Part shown: positions 8,262 through 17,688 of the stretch, piece by piece
How the letters are laid out: each line of letters opens with the position of its first letter
How positions within the stretch are numbered: position 1 is the first letter of the stretch
Origin: Nostoc sp. ATCC 43529
GTDB lineage: Bacteria > Cyanobacteriota > Cyanobacteriia > Cyanobacteriales > Nostocaceae
Assembly: GCA_003326205.1 (NCBI GenBank)
Contig: LWTK01000038.1
Location: 1-64,000, forward strand
Direction: 5' to 3'
DNA: 64,000 nt
Made by a program: the position numbers and the translations under genes
The notes under the pieces: model-generated
The model's input: the letters and a program-made list of their open reading frames with translations, nothing else
Told to the model about the DNA's origin: nothing
The model's database searches: none

Positions 8262-11132
8262 GTGACTTACACGATGTCTGCTAATTCTCTGCCTGAAGGT
8301 GCCGCCGTTTGGCATAGTTTAGAAGTTGATAAAGCGCTAGACCTGCTTGATAGTAACGCAGACAGTGGCTTAACACCCGAAGATATTCAACAAAGGTTGC
8401 AAAAATACGGCCCCAACGAACTCGAAGAACATGGTGGCCGCAGTGCTTGGGAAATTCTACTCGATCAGTTCAAGAACATTATGTTATTGATGCTGATTGG
8501 CGTAGCTCTGATTTCTGGGGTTTTAGACTTGATTGCTTGGCAGTCGGGCAACTTGAAGCCTGGCGAAGTGCCATTTAAAGATACCATCGCTATCTTAGCG
8601 ATCGTCATCCTCAATGGCATACTCGGCTATGTTCAAGAAAGCCGTGCAGAAAAAGCCCTCGCAGCCCTGAAAAAACTCACCTCTCCCTTAGTACGAGTCA
8701 TCCGCGACGCCAGATTAGTGGAGGTAGCAGCTAAGGAACTAGTCCCAGGAGATGTGATGCTGCTGGAAGCCGGGATGCAGATAGCCGCAGATGGAAGGCT
8801 AATCGAACAGTCTAATTTACAAGTGCGAGAGTCGGCACTGACTGGTGAAGCTGAAGCTGTTAACAAACAGGCAACACTAAATTTACCAGAAGAAACAGAT
8901 TTAGGCGATCGCATTAATTTGGTGTTCCAAGGAACTGAAGTTGTCCAAGGACGGGCAAAGGTTCTGGTAACCAACACCGGCATGACAACTGAACTAGGCA
9001 AAATTGCTGCCATGTTGCAGTCGGTGGAAAGTGAACCTACGCCTTTACAACAACGGATGACTCAACTGGGTAATGTCCTAGTTACGGGTTCTTTGATTCT
9101 CGTGGCGATTGTTGTTGTTGGCGGCGTCATCCAAGCCAGAGGTTTTAGCAATATCCAAGAACTCTTGGAAGTCTCCTTGAGTATGGCGGTTGCTGTGGTG
9201 CCAGAAGGTCTGCCCGCTGTAATTACCGTCACTTTGGCCTTGGGAACTCAGCGAATGGTACGCCAGAATGCTTTGATTCGCAAACTGCCAGCCGTGGAAA
9301 CATTAGGTTCTGTAACCACCATTTGTTCTGATAAAACCGGCACCCTAACTCAAAATAAAATGGTGGTGCAATCGGTGTTCACCAATGACAAAACTTTTAG
9401 TGTCACCGGACAAGGTTATGCCCCCACAGGAGATTTTCTCTTCGGTAGTGAAAAAGTTACCCCAGAAGACTCACCAGAAATCTCAGCTTTGTCAGTAGCC
9501 TGTGCTGTTTGTAATGATTCGGTGTTGCAAAAAGAAAAAGGCGAATGGGCGATTTTGGGAGATCCCACAGAAGGAGCATTAGTCACTCTGGCGGGGAAAG
9601 CAGGAATCGAAAAAGAACAGTGGAATAGTAAATTACCCCGCGTTAGCGAGTTTCCTTTCTCCTCCGAACGCAAGCGGATGAGCGTAATTTCTCAGGTGCA
9701 GGAAGTTGCTACAGGTGAAGGGTCTTTGAATGCCGTTGACCCAGCCATTGCCAACTTTTTACAATCTGAATCTTACTTAATGTTTACCAAAGGTTCACCA
9801 GAATTAATCTTAGGACGTTCCACTCAGATTTATTTGGGCGATCGCTCGGCACCCTTGACTGAAGAACAACGTCAGAGGGTTCTGGCAGAAAATGACAAAA
9901 TGGCCAGTAAAGGTTTACGCGTGCTAGGTTTTGCCTACAAACCCCTGGCGGAGATTCCACCAGAAGGTTCAGACGAAACATCCGAACAAGATTTGGTTTG
10001 GCTGGGATTAGTGGGAATGCTGGATGCGCCACGTCCAGAAGTCAGGGCAGCCGTGCAAGAGTGCCGAGAAGCAGGAATTCGCCCAGTTATGATTACTGGT
10101 GACCATCAATTAACAGCACGAGCGATCGCCACGGATTTAGGAATCGCCAAAGAAGATGACAGATTGCTCACAGGTCAAGAATTGCAACGCATGAGCGACC
10201 AAGAACTAGAGCAAAACGTTGATTTGGTAAGCATCTATGCCAGAGTCGCGCCAGAACACAAACTGCGAATTGTCCAAGCACTGCAACGCCGGGGCAGATT
10301 TGTGGCCATGACAGGTGATGGCGTCAATGATGCCCCAGCCCTGAAACAAGCTGATATCGGTATTGCAATGGGTATCACTGGCACGGATGTGAGTAAAGAA
10401 GCCAGCGATATGGTGTTACTAGATGACAACTTCGCCACCATTGTCACCGCTACCAAGGAAGGTAGAGTGGTTTACACTAATATCCGCCGTTTTATTAAAT
10501 ACATCCTGGGCAGTAACATTGGCGAAGTTCTGACAATTGCCGCCGCCCCCTTAATCGGTTTGGGAGGCGTTCCTTTAACACCATTGCAAATTCTGTGGAT
10601 GAACTTGGTAACAGATGGTTTACCAGCCCTAGCACTAGCTGTGGAACCCCCGGAACCAGATGTGATGAAACGTCCGCCTTTTAGTCCCCGCGAAAGTATT
10701 TTTGCCAGAGGATTGGGTTCTTACATGATTCGCATTGGTATAATATTTGCCATTATCACCATTGCTTTGATGTGGTGGGCTTATCAACACACCCATGCCG
10801 CTGGTTATCCCGGAAATCCTGACTCTTGGAAGACAATGGTATTTACTACCTTGTGTATTGCCCAAATGGGTCATGCGATCGCCATTCGCTCCAACAACCG
10901 GCTTACCATCGAAATGAATCCTTTCTCTAATATATTTGTACTAGGAGCTGTGGTGGTGACCACGATTTTACAGTTGATGCTAGTTTACGTCCCACCTCTG
11001 CGAGACTTCTTTGGCACTCACTACCTGAATCTGCAAGAATTGGGAGTTTGTATTGGCTTCAGTGCTTTAATGTTTGTCTGGATTGAATTGGAGAAGATAT
11101 TCTTACGCGTTATGGGCAAGAAGGCTGTGTGA
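8262..11132 (+). CDS. P-type ATPase, P2A class (Ca2+-type, PacL-like)
   Basis: Cation pump of the plasma or thylakoid membrane. Its 956 aa show the actuator motif [10 protein letters not shown]4 motif PEGLPA, phosphorylation site [10 protein letters not shown] (Asp357), nucleotide motif FTKGSPE, and the hinge [21 protein letters not shown]. The C-terminal transmembrane part has [21 protein letters not shown]. The PEGLP and NLVTDGLPA motifs are those of SERCA/PMR1-like Ca2+ or Mn2+ pumps rather than heavy-metal P1B pumps; there is no N-terminal CxxC domain. The start is GTG at 8262 or ATG at 8274; neither has a good Shine-Dalgarno. Confidence 0.92.
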   Translation: MTYTMSANSLPEGAAVWHSLEVDKALDLLDSNADSGLTPEDIQQRLQKYGPNELEEHGGRSAWEILLDQFKNIMLLMLIGVALISGVLDLIAWQSGNLKPGEVPFKDTIAILAIVILNGILGYVQESRAEKALAALKKLTSPLVRVIRDARLVEVAAKELVPGDVMLLEAGMQIAADGRLIEQSNLQVRESALTGEAEAVNKQATLNLPEETDLGDRINLVFQGTEVVQGRAKVLVTNTGMTTELGKIAAMLQSVESEPTPLQQRMTQLGNVLVTGSLILVAIVVVGGVIQARGFSNIQELLEVSLSMAVAVVPEGLPAVITVTLALGTQRMVRQNALIRKLPAVETLGSVTTICSDKTGTLTQNKMVVQSVFTNDKTFSVTGQGYAPTGDFLFGSEKVTPEDSPEISALSVACAVCNDSVLQKEKGEWAILGDPTEGALVTLAGKAGIEKEQWNSKLPRVSEFPFSSERKRMSVISQVQEVATGEGSLNAVDPAIANFLQSESYLMFTKGSPELILGRSTQIYLGDRSAPLTEEQRQRVLAENDKMASKGLRVLGFAYKPLAEIPPEGSDETSEQDLVWLGLVGMLDAPRPEVRAAVQECREAGIRPVMITGDHQLTARAIATDLGIAKEDDRLLTGQELQRMSDQELEQNVDLVSIYARVAPEHKLRIVQALQRRGRFVAMTGDGVNDAPALKQADIGIAMGITGTDVSKEASDMVLLDDNFATIVTATKEGRVVYTNIRRFIKYILGSNIGEVLTIAAAPLIGLGGVPLTPLQILWMNLVTDGLPALALAVEPPEPDVMKRPPFSPRESIFARGLGSYMIRIGIIFAIITIALMWWAYQHTHAAGYPGNPDSWKTMVFTTLCIAQMGHAIAIRSNNRLTIEMNPFSNIFVLGAVVVTTILQLMLVYVPPLRDFFGTHYLNLQELGVCIGFSALMFVWIELEKIFLRVMGKKAV

Positions 11133-11135
11133 AAA

Positions 11136-11195
11136 AGTTAGGAGTTAGGAGTTAGGAGTTAGGAGTCAGGAGTTAGGAGTTAGGAGTTAGGAGTT
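11136..11195. repeat. GGAGTTA heptamer tandem repeat
   Basis: About eight near-perfect copies of the heptamer follow the ATPase stop; a partial block and the complementary CTCACTCCTAACT-type sequence follow up to 11340. Same family as the repeat at 3414-3542. Confidence 0.85.
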
Positions 11196-11343
11196 GAAGA
11201 AAATTTTGCATTCAAAACTTAAAACTGAATAGGAGTTAGGAGTTAAAGAAGATTTTGCATTCAAAACTCAAAATTCCTCACTCCTCACTCTTAACTCCTA
11301 ACTTTTTTCTTAATTTTTAACTTCTCACTCCTAACTTTTCCCT

Positions 11344-12465
11344 ATGTACCTGAAAACTCTACACTTGAGACAATTTCGGAATTATCAAGACCAGAAGGTT
11401 GAGTTTACTGCTGCCAAAACAATTTTGGTAGGTAATAACGCTCAGGGAAAGTCGAATTTGTTGGAGGCGGTGGAGTTGTTAGCAACATTGCGATCGCACC
11501 GTATGGCACGCGATCGCGATTTAGTTAAAGAAGGGGAAACCATAGCCCAAATTAATGCTCATCTTGAGCGGCAAACAGGCAGCAGCGATTTGACTTTAAC
11601 TCTCCGCCGCAATGGTCGCCGTAGTGTTGCTCTCAATGGCGAATCTGTACGCCGTCAAATGGATTTTCTTGGCGTTCTCAATGCAGTACAGTTTTCCAGC
11701 CTGGATTTAGAACTAGTACGCGGCGGCCCGGAAGGTCGCCGCAATTGGTTAGATACACTTTTGATTCAACTCGAACCAGTTTATGCTTACATTTTGCAGC
11801 AGTATAACCATGTGTTACGCCAGCGCAATGCCTTTTTGAAAAACAATCTAGAGACCTTGCATACAACGTCTTTAAACTCAGAACTCGCTTTGTGGGATGC
11901 ACAGCTAGCTACCGCAGGCACACGGGTAATTAGACGGCGCGATCGTGCCATACAGCGATTAGCTCACATCGCTACTGCTTGGCACGCTAGCATTAGCGGC
12001 AGTACAGAAATTTTGGAAATCAAATACGCACCTAATATTCCTTTAGAAGACAACCAACCAGAACAAGTCCAGCAAGCTTTTTTAGCAAAAATTCAACAGC
12101 GAAGCCTAGCCGAACTGCACCAAGGCACTACACTTGTAGGCCCTCATCGCGACGAAGTAGAATTAACCATTAACCAGACACCAGCTCGTCAATACGGTTC
12201 TCAAGGCCAACAAAGAACCCTCGTTCTAGCCTTAAAATTAGCAGAACTACAATTAATTGAAGAAGTTGTCAAAGAACCACCATTGCTATTACTTGATGAT
12301 GTTCTAGCCGAACTAGATTTATCCCGCCAAAATCAATTACTTGATGCGATTCAAGACCGCTTTCAAACACTGATTACTACTACTCATTTGGGTTCTTTTG
12401 ATTCACAATGGTTGAAATCTTCACAAATTCTTTTTGTCAAGGCAGGAGAAATAATGCAACATTAA
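11344..12465 (+). CDS. recF: DNA replication and repair protein RecF
   Basis: SMC-like ATPase that helps load RecA at gaps together with RecO and RecR. 373 aa, the usual length. The N-terminus MYLKTLHLRQFRNYQ and the Walker A LVGNNAQGKSNLLEA (about residues 30-45) are diagnostic. The ABC-like signature is QYGSQGQQRTLVLALKLAE and Walker B is LLLLDDVLAELD. The start is the ATG that places LHLRQFRNY at residues 5-13 as in homologues. It is preceded by a heptamer repeat block, so its promoter must lie in or near the repeats or it is read from the ATPase. Confidence 0.96.
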   Translation: MYLKTLHLRQFRNYQDQKVEFTAAKTILVGNNAQGKSNLLEAVELLATLRSHRMARDRDLVKEGETIAQINAHLERQTGSSDLTLTLRRNGRRSVALNGESVRRQMDFLGVLNAVQFSSLDLELVRGGPEGRRNWLDTLLIQLEPVYAYILQQYNHVLRQRNAFLKNNLETLHTTSLNSELALWDAQLATAGTRVIRRRDRAIQRLAHIATAWHASISGSTEILEIKYAPNIPLEDNQPEQVQQAFLAKIQQRSLAELHQGTTLVGPHRDEVELTINQTPARQYGSQGQQRTLVLALKLAELQLIEEVVKEPPLLLLDDVLAELDLSRQNQLLDAIQDRFQTLITTTHLGSFDSQWLKSSQILFVKAGEIMQH

Positions 12466-12618
12466 TATAATTACAATACCTGCATTAAAATATATAATTT
12501 TAAATCCTAGTAATCTCAATTAAAAAACTCAACTGTATTAAGTGAACCCTCTGACTATTATTCAGTATTAGCAAAATCACAAGCATATTTTTAATTCAAA
12601 ATATTATACAAGTAATCG

Positions 12619-13077
12619 CTAATTGTGTTTCTCTAACCTTTTAAAAACCTTGAGAATTAAGAAAGCGAGGATAGCACCGATTAATCCTAACTGCCATAAA
12701 CCACAGCCGGCAGCAATTCCCAAACCAGCCGAAAGCCAAATAGCTGCTGCCGATGTGAGTCCTTTGATTTCAAGTTGCTCTGATGGCTGGGAAGATTGCC
12801 GCACAATTTCTCCAGCACCAAGAAATCCCACGCCAGTTGCAATTCCCTGAATCACACGGCTGAGTGCATCGGGGCTGGTCTGTAGCTCACCTGTTTGCAG
12901 AGGTATGATGGTGAATAAGGCTGAACCCAAAGTTACTAGCATGTGAGTTCTTAAACCAGCTGGTTTGCGCCTAATTTCCCGTTCCCAACCGATAATTCCT
13001 CCAATCAGCAATGCGATGCATAGCCGGAAGCTGATATTTAACCAATCATTAGTTGCAAGATAGTAAGTGTTTGGCAA
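12619..13077 (-). CDS. MgtC/SapB-family membrane protein
   Basis: 152 aa with four hydrophobic segments and the MgtC signature: LLIGGIIGWEREIRRKPAGLRTHMLV near the N-terminus and GIATGVGFLGAGEI plus KGLTSAAAIWLSAGLGIAAG further on. MgtC proteins are linked to Mg2+ limitation and inhibition of the F-type ATP synthase in pathogens. Cyanobacterial versions contain only this membrane domain. Convergent with recF. Confidence 0.9.
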   Translation of the reverse strand: MPNTYYLATNDWLNISFRLCIALLIGGIIGWEREIRRKPAGLRTHMLVTLGSALFTIIPLQTGELQTSPDALSRVIQGIATGVGFLGAGEIVRQSSQPSEQLEIKGLTSAAAIWLSAGLGIAAGCGLWQLGLIGAILAFLILKVFKRLEKHN

Positions 13078-13366
13078 GGTTGGTTCTGGTATGGATAATT
13101 ATATTTACTACGTTAATTGGTAATATATCTTTTAAGAAACATGGAAACTAGAGAGTAGGGAGTAAGGAGTGGGGAAAAGAGAAATAGTTTCTTTCATTTG
13201 TAGCGGGTGGTGTGCCGTTCGTCGGCTGCTTTGAAGAAGAATGCACAATTGAGAATACGATCGCGTTGGAATTCAAGCGTTATACGATTTTAGACTTTTG
13301 TGAGGATTATTTCCCAATAAAGTATTATTTTGACCAATAAATATAGGTTTGCATTCTTAAATAAGT
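13078..13366. other. Intergenic region upstream of the MgtC-like gene
   Basis: AT-rich sequence with a short G-rich repeat patch (GGGAGTAAGGAGTGGGGA near 13155). No gene recognised. Confidence 0.35.
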
Positions 13367-13556
13367 AGGACTTACGCACGAGTCACGGAAGAACGTAGAC
13401 GCAAAGCGGCTTGCCGCAGGCTACCACAGAGGACACAGCGAAAAGTCTGAGCGCCGGTCTTTGGCGATGGCTACGCCAACGCCAAAGGCGAACAGAACTT
13501 TTCAAGACAGAGTTCACGGAAAAATGAGAGTTTGAGAGATATTTTGCGTAAGTCCT
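13367..13556. mobile_element. MITE-like element with 12-bp terminal inverted repeats
   Basis: AGGACTTACGCA at 13367-13378 and its exact complement TGCGTAAGTCCT at 13545-13556 bound a 190-bp non-coding unit. The interior has palindromic patches common in Nostoc genomes (GCGGCTTGCCGCAGG; CCAACGCCAAAGGCG). There is no transposase inside, so it would have to be mobilised in trans. Confidence 0.7.
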
Positions 13557-13607
13557 GATAAGGAATGGCTGTGGCTAGGAATAGATAACTGAGAACTAAC
13601 AAATTGA

Positions 13608-15977
13608 GTGGAAAAACTCTACTGGCTAGACCAAATTAAACTACAAGACCGCGCCAAAGTAGGTGACAAAGCGTTTCACTTAAGCAGAATTATCCAACGT
13701 GGCTATCCGGTGGTGCCTGGCTTTGTGGTTCCGGCAGAAGCTTTGCGGCAATTTCTAGAAAATCTCAACAGTTCAGAATCATTAGTTGCTGATTTACCTT
13801 ATTCTTCATTACATCTAGATGTCAGTAATTGGCGTCAACTTCAGCAGGTGGCTGGCCGTTTGCGCGAAGAAATTCTCACTGCAACTGTGCCACAGGAGTG
13901 GGTGAGTAAAATTTTCACAGCAGCTAGAGAATGGCAAACTAGCTGTTTGATTTTCCGACCTAGTTTGTCAGTAGCAGATAGTACTCAAACTATGGAAAAT
14001 ATATCTGGGTTAGTGGAGTCAGTATTTTGCCATTGCCAAGAAGACGCGATCGCCACAGCATTAAAACGTACCTGGAGTCAAATATTTCGTGCTAGAAGTT
14101 TATTGTATTGGCGGCACACAGGAATTAATGTGCAACACATTAATCTCGGAGTTTTGGTGCAACCTGTGGAAAATACCATTGCCAGTGGCTTACTCAAAGC
14201 CAACTCCTCTGGGTGGGAAATTGAAGCCACCTGGGGATTAGGAATTGCGATCGCTCAAGGGGAAGTATTGCCAGATGTTTACTACATTCAAAATGAAACT
14301 GCGACTATCCTAGAGCAACACCTCGGCAATAAAATGCTGGCTTACGATGTTAATGATGGTTCCCCTACAACTTTTTCCCAACCTCTGGCAGACTCAGCAC
14401 TCACAGCAGACAAAACTTGTCTGATTACCTACGTACTTCAGGAAGCCCAACAAAAACAGTACGCTTTACAACCAGAATACTTACAACAAATAATTGCTCT
14501 GGGAACTCAATTAGTAGCTGAACTAGGTAAAACCTTTACCCTCAAATGGACTATCGCTAGCGAAACTCCATCTAGCAAGCTCTATTTAACACAAGTTACT
14601 AGTCCCCAATCCATAATCCCCCATGTATACTTCATCAGGGGACTGCCAGCCGCAGGCGGACGTACTGTGGCAAATGCTTTAGTCACGATGGATTCTCACC
14701 ACAAACCCGAACATATCCCAAAAGGAGTAATTTTAGTAGTCCCAACAATTACGCCTGATTGGTTGCCATTATTACAAAATGTTGCTGGCATTATCACTGA
14801 ACATGGGGGGTTAACCAGCCACGCTGCAATTCTAGCCAGAGAATTAGGGATTGCAGCAGTAGTAAATGCAACATCGGCAACAAGCTTAATTCAAACAGGC
14901 GAACGACTTTTGCTTGATGGCGACAGAGGAGAAGTTTATCGGATCGAAACAGAAACCAGAGATGGGGAGATGGGGAAATGGGGAGATGGGGAGATGGGTG
15001 AAACTACTCCCATCCCGCCACCAGCCCATCACCCCACCATCTCATCACCCCATCTACCTATGATTGCTACCAAACTGCTGGTTAACTTGAGCCAGTCCAG
15101 CTTAATAGAGCAAGTAAAAAGCTTGCCTGCGGACGGAGTAGGATTGCTGCGCTCAGAATTGATGGTATTAAATATATTAGATGGACAACATCCCAATAGT
15201 TGGATTTTAGGCGGGCGGCAAGCAGAATTGTTAGAGCGTTGGTCTCTTGCGATTATGGAGTTTGCTCGCGCCTTTGCACCAAGACCAGTTTTTTATCGTT
15301 CTTTAGATTGGCGATCGTCAGATTTGCCATCATTGAGTGATAGTTTACAATCTTCTCCACAATCGATGTTAGGTGAACGCGGCACCTTTAGCTATCTACG
15401 AAATTCCAGTGTATTTGAGTTGGAATTGAAAGCTTTAGCCAGCGTACAGCAATCTGGCTACAGCAATATTCATTTGCTGCTACCTTTTGTTCGGACTGTG
15501 GAAGAATTCGTATTTTGTCGCCGCAAAGTCGAGCAAGTTCTTTTAACACAGGTGGCAGAATTTGAATTGTGGATGATGGCAGAAGTGCCAAGCGTATTGT
15601 TTTTATTGCCAGAATATGTCAAAGCAGGTGTAGCCGGAATTTCCATTGGAACAAATGACCTGACTCAATTATTGCTAGGAGTAGATCGAGAACAAGGACA
15701 GCTAGCGAAAGTATTTAACGAGCGTCATCCAGCAGTTATGGGTGCGATCGCTCAATTGATCCACATGTCTAAAAGTGCTGGTATCCCTTGTTCTATCTGC
15801 GGTCAAGCACCAGCACTCTATCCAGAAATTATCGATCGCTTAGTGGAATGGGGGATAACTTCCATTTCCGTGGAACCCGAAGCGATCGAGCGCACATATC
15901 AGGCGATCGGTCGTGCTGAACAACGCCTCATTTTAGCAGCAGCACGACGTGAATTAAAAGAGGAAACATCTCGATGA
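13608..15977 (+). CDS. PEP synthase / PEP-utilizing enzyme-like protein
   Basis: 789 aa starting at GTG. Order of domains: ATP-binding PPDK_N domain (KVGDKAFHLSRIIQRGYPVVPGF at residues 18-40), swivelling phosphohistidine domain (EHGGLTSHAAILARELGIAAVV, His405), and C-terminal PEP/pyruvate barrel (GVGLLRSELMVL; GISIGTNDLTQLLLGVDRE; CSICGQ with the proton-donating Cys731). These are the catalytic elements of PpsA/PPDK. A low-complexity insertion of about 35 residues separates the His domain from the barrel and derives from a DNA repeat. The N-terminal domain looks divergent from true PpsA, so the phosphate donor and product are uncertain. Confidence 0.8.
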   Translation: MEKLYWLDQIKLQDRAKVGDKAFHLSRIIQRGYPVVPGFVVPAEALRQFLENLNSSESLVADLPYSSLHLDVSNWRQLQQVAGRLREEILTATVPQEWVSKIFTAAREWQTSCLIFRPSLSVADSTQTMENISGLVESVFCHCQEDAIATALKRTWSQIFRARSLLYWRHTGINVQHINLGVLVQPVENTIASGLLKANSSGWEIEATWGLGIAIAQGEVLPDVYYIQNETATILEQHLGNKMLAYDVNDGSPTTFSQPLADSALTADKTCLITYVLQEAQQKQYALQPEYLQQIIALGTQLVAELGKTFTLKWTIASETPSSKLYLTQVTSPQSIIPHVYFIRGLPAAGGRTVANALVTMDSHHKPEHIPKGVILVVPTITPDWLPLLQNVAGIITEHGGLTSHAAILARELGIAAVVNATSATSLIQTGERLLLDGDRGEVYRIETETRDGEMGKWGDGEMGETTPIPPPAHHPTISSPHLPMIATKLLVNLSQSSLIEQVKSLPADGVGLLRSELMVLNILDGQHPNSWILGGRQAELLERWSLAIMEFARAFAPRPVFYRSLDWRSSDLPSLSDSLQSSPQSMLGERGTFSYLRNSSVFELELKALASVQQSGYSNIHLLLPFVRTVEEFVFCRRKVEQVLLTQVAEFELWMMAEVPSVLFLLPEYVKAGVAGISIGTNDLTQLLLGVDREQGQLAKVFNERHPAVMGAIAQLIHMSKSAGIPCSICGQAPALYPEIIDRLVEWGITSISVEPEAIERTYQAIGRAEQRLILAAARRELKEETSR
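14958..15058. repeat. GATGGGGA-type repeat inserted in frame in the PEP-synthase-like gene
   Basis: Five copies of a GATGGGGA-like unit (14963-14998) are followed by a complementary C-rich block (15008-15055). The unit would fold as a long imperfect hairpin and adds roughly residues 450-484 without breaking the frame. The same kind of GGGGAGATGGGG sequence occurs elsewhere between genes in this genome type. Confidence 0.75.
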
Positions 15978-16168
15978 AAATACTCAAAAGTATCGAGGTA
16001 ATTTTATAGTTCAAGTTTTTGGGTATTGAGTAAGCTGCATAATTTTGCAAAAAATCGCTGTAAGTTTCATATATTTTCTTTTACAAAAACTAGGAAGTCA
16101 ATTGCTGTTTGATAAATAGCTACTAACGGTCTAGGCTTCAAATCAATAAGAAAATTAAGAATACCTAT

Positions 16169-17206
16169 ATGAAACTACAGAGTCTAAAACTATTTACCGC
16201 TTCAGTTACTTTTGCCCTCGCAATTACTTGTCTATCATTTGTGTATGATAAAGCTCTTAGCAATACAGAAGCGATTGTTGAGACTGTTCAGCATGGACAT
16301 ACAGATGCAACATTCTATAAAAACTTAGGTAAAATTTTGGAATCTCAGCACAAGCTAGAAGAGGCAGCGGACGCTTATCGAAAGGCCATTCAACTCGATC
16401 CAAATGATGCCGAAACTTATACTCGTCTAGCATCTGTTCTAAATACACAAGGAGTGATTAGCAATCAAGTTGAGGAAAAAAAGTATGACGAGGTAGTTGC
16501 TCTGTACCGAAAGGCAATTGAACTTGAACCTCATAAAGTTGGAGCATATGTAGATTTAGGTTATATTTTATTTACTCAAGGAAAATTAGATGAAGCGACT
16601 ACTCTGTACCGAAAAGCAATCGAGCTTGACTCTCATGAAGTTTGGGCATATGTAAATTTAGGACATGTCTTATTAACTCAAAGAAAATTAGATGAAGCGA
16701 TTACTCTCTATCGAAAGAGTATTCAAATAGAACCAAAAATTTCTCTTCTTTACCTTTACTTGGGTAATGCTTTGAAAGAGCAAAATAAACTTAATGAAGC
16801 AATTGCTGTTTACCGTAAAGGTATACAGGTCAATCCAAGTGAATTTACTCTTTATACCAATTTAGGTAGTGCGTTAAATCAACAAAAGAAATTTAATGAA
16901 GCCGTAGCAGCTTATCGCACCTCCCTAAAACTGATGCCGGACGCTTACACTTACGTGTTCTTAGGGGATATATTGGAAAGCCAGGGTAAACTGAAAGAAG
17001 CGAAAGCAGCCTATCATGATGCAATGCAACTTGACCCTGAGATTTCTAATTATCTCACTCAAAATGGTAAAAGCTTACAACAGCAGGGAAATTTAACAGA
17101 AGCCATTATGAAATATCAGCAAGCACTTAAATTAGATTCTCATAACACCGAGGCTCAAAACTATTTGGAAAAAGCACAGGCATTGCAAGCAGAACAAGAA
17201 AAATAA
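16169..17206 (+). CDS. TPR-repeat protein with N-terminal signal sequence
   Basis: 345 aa. Residues 8-25 are a hydrophobic signal or anchor segment. Residues 45-340 contain about eight tetratricopeptide repeats, each near the consensus LGxxLxxQxKLDEAxxxYRKAIELxP. Such proteins are protein-protein scaffolds; the leader suggests periplasmic or membrane location. Repeats 3 and 4 (EPHKVGAYVDLG; DSHEVWAYVNLG) are nearly identical, pointing to recent internal duplication. No partner can be inferred from the neighbours. Confidence 0.85.
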   Translation: MKLQSLKLFTASVTFALAITCLSFVYDKALSNTEAIVETVQHGHTDATFYKNLGKILESQHKLEEAADAYRKAIQLDPNDAETYTRLASVLNTQGVISNQVEEKKYDEVVALYRKAIELEPHKVGAYVDLGYILFTQGKLDEATTLYRKAIELDSHEVWAYVNLGHVLLTQRKLDEAITLYRKSIQIEPKISLLYLYLGNALKEQNKLNEAIAVYRKGIQVNPSEFTLYTNLGSALNQQKKFNEAVAAYRTSLKLMPDAYTYVFLGDILESQGKLKEAKAAYHDAMQLDPEISNYLTQNGKSLQQQGNLTEAIMKYQQALKLDSHNTEAQNYLEKAQALQAEQEK

Positions 17207-17688
17207 CTAGAACAAGCTTTTTCAAGATGGTATTATTTTCCAGGTTTGATTGAAATTTAATAAGTTGTTAAAAGGCAATATTAAATACCCTGGCGATCGC
17301 ACTCAGTCCAAATCGCAAATTCTTAGCTAGCAGTGCAGACAATTCTCTCAACATTTAGCACATCCAGCAACTAGATAGTTAATCAAGCAGATAAGTTGTT
17401 TTATAATTAATAAAAGCTTGATTTCATCAATATTTTTAAGTTTCAATAGTTAAAATTTAACGAGTGATTGTATCGATGGGATTTTTAGAAATCGATTTAA
17501 TTAATATAAATCAATCATTTTTTATGACAAGTTGATGGATAATTCCTCTTAATCCAAGTTCATTGCGCCAATAGGGAATTAACTTTTTAATTCTCATCAA
17601 ATCTTCATCTACTTGAACTGTAGTTCATTTTTTATAAGAAGTTTGAGGGGAACACTAAAATCAATCAGGTTGAGCAAGGTAGTTAGCA
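17207..17688. other. Intergenic region (482 bp)
   Basis: AT-rich, one HIP1 site near 17294, no gene or strong hairpin recognised. It presumably holds the promoter of the cyclic-di-GMP signalling gene. Confidence 0.4.
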
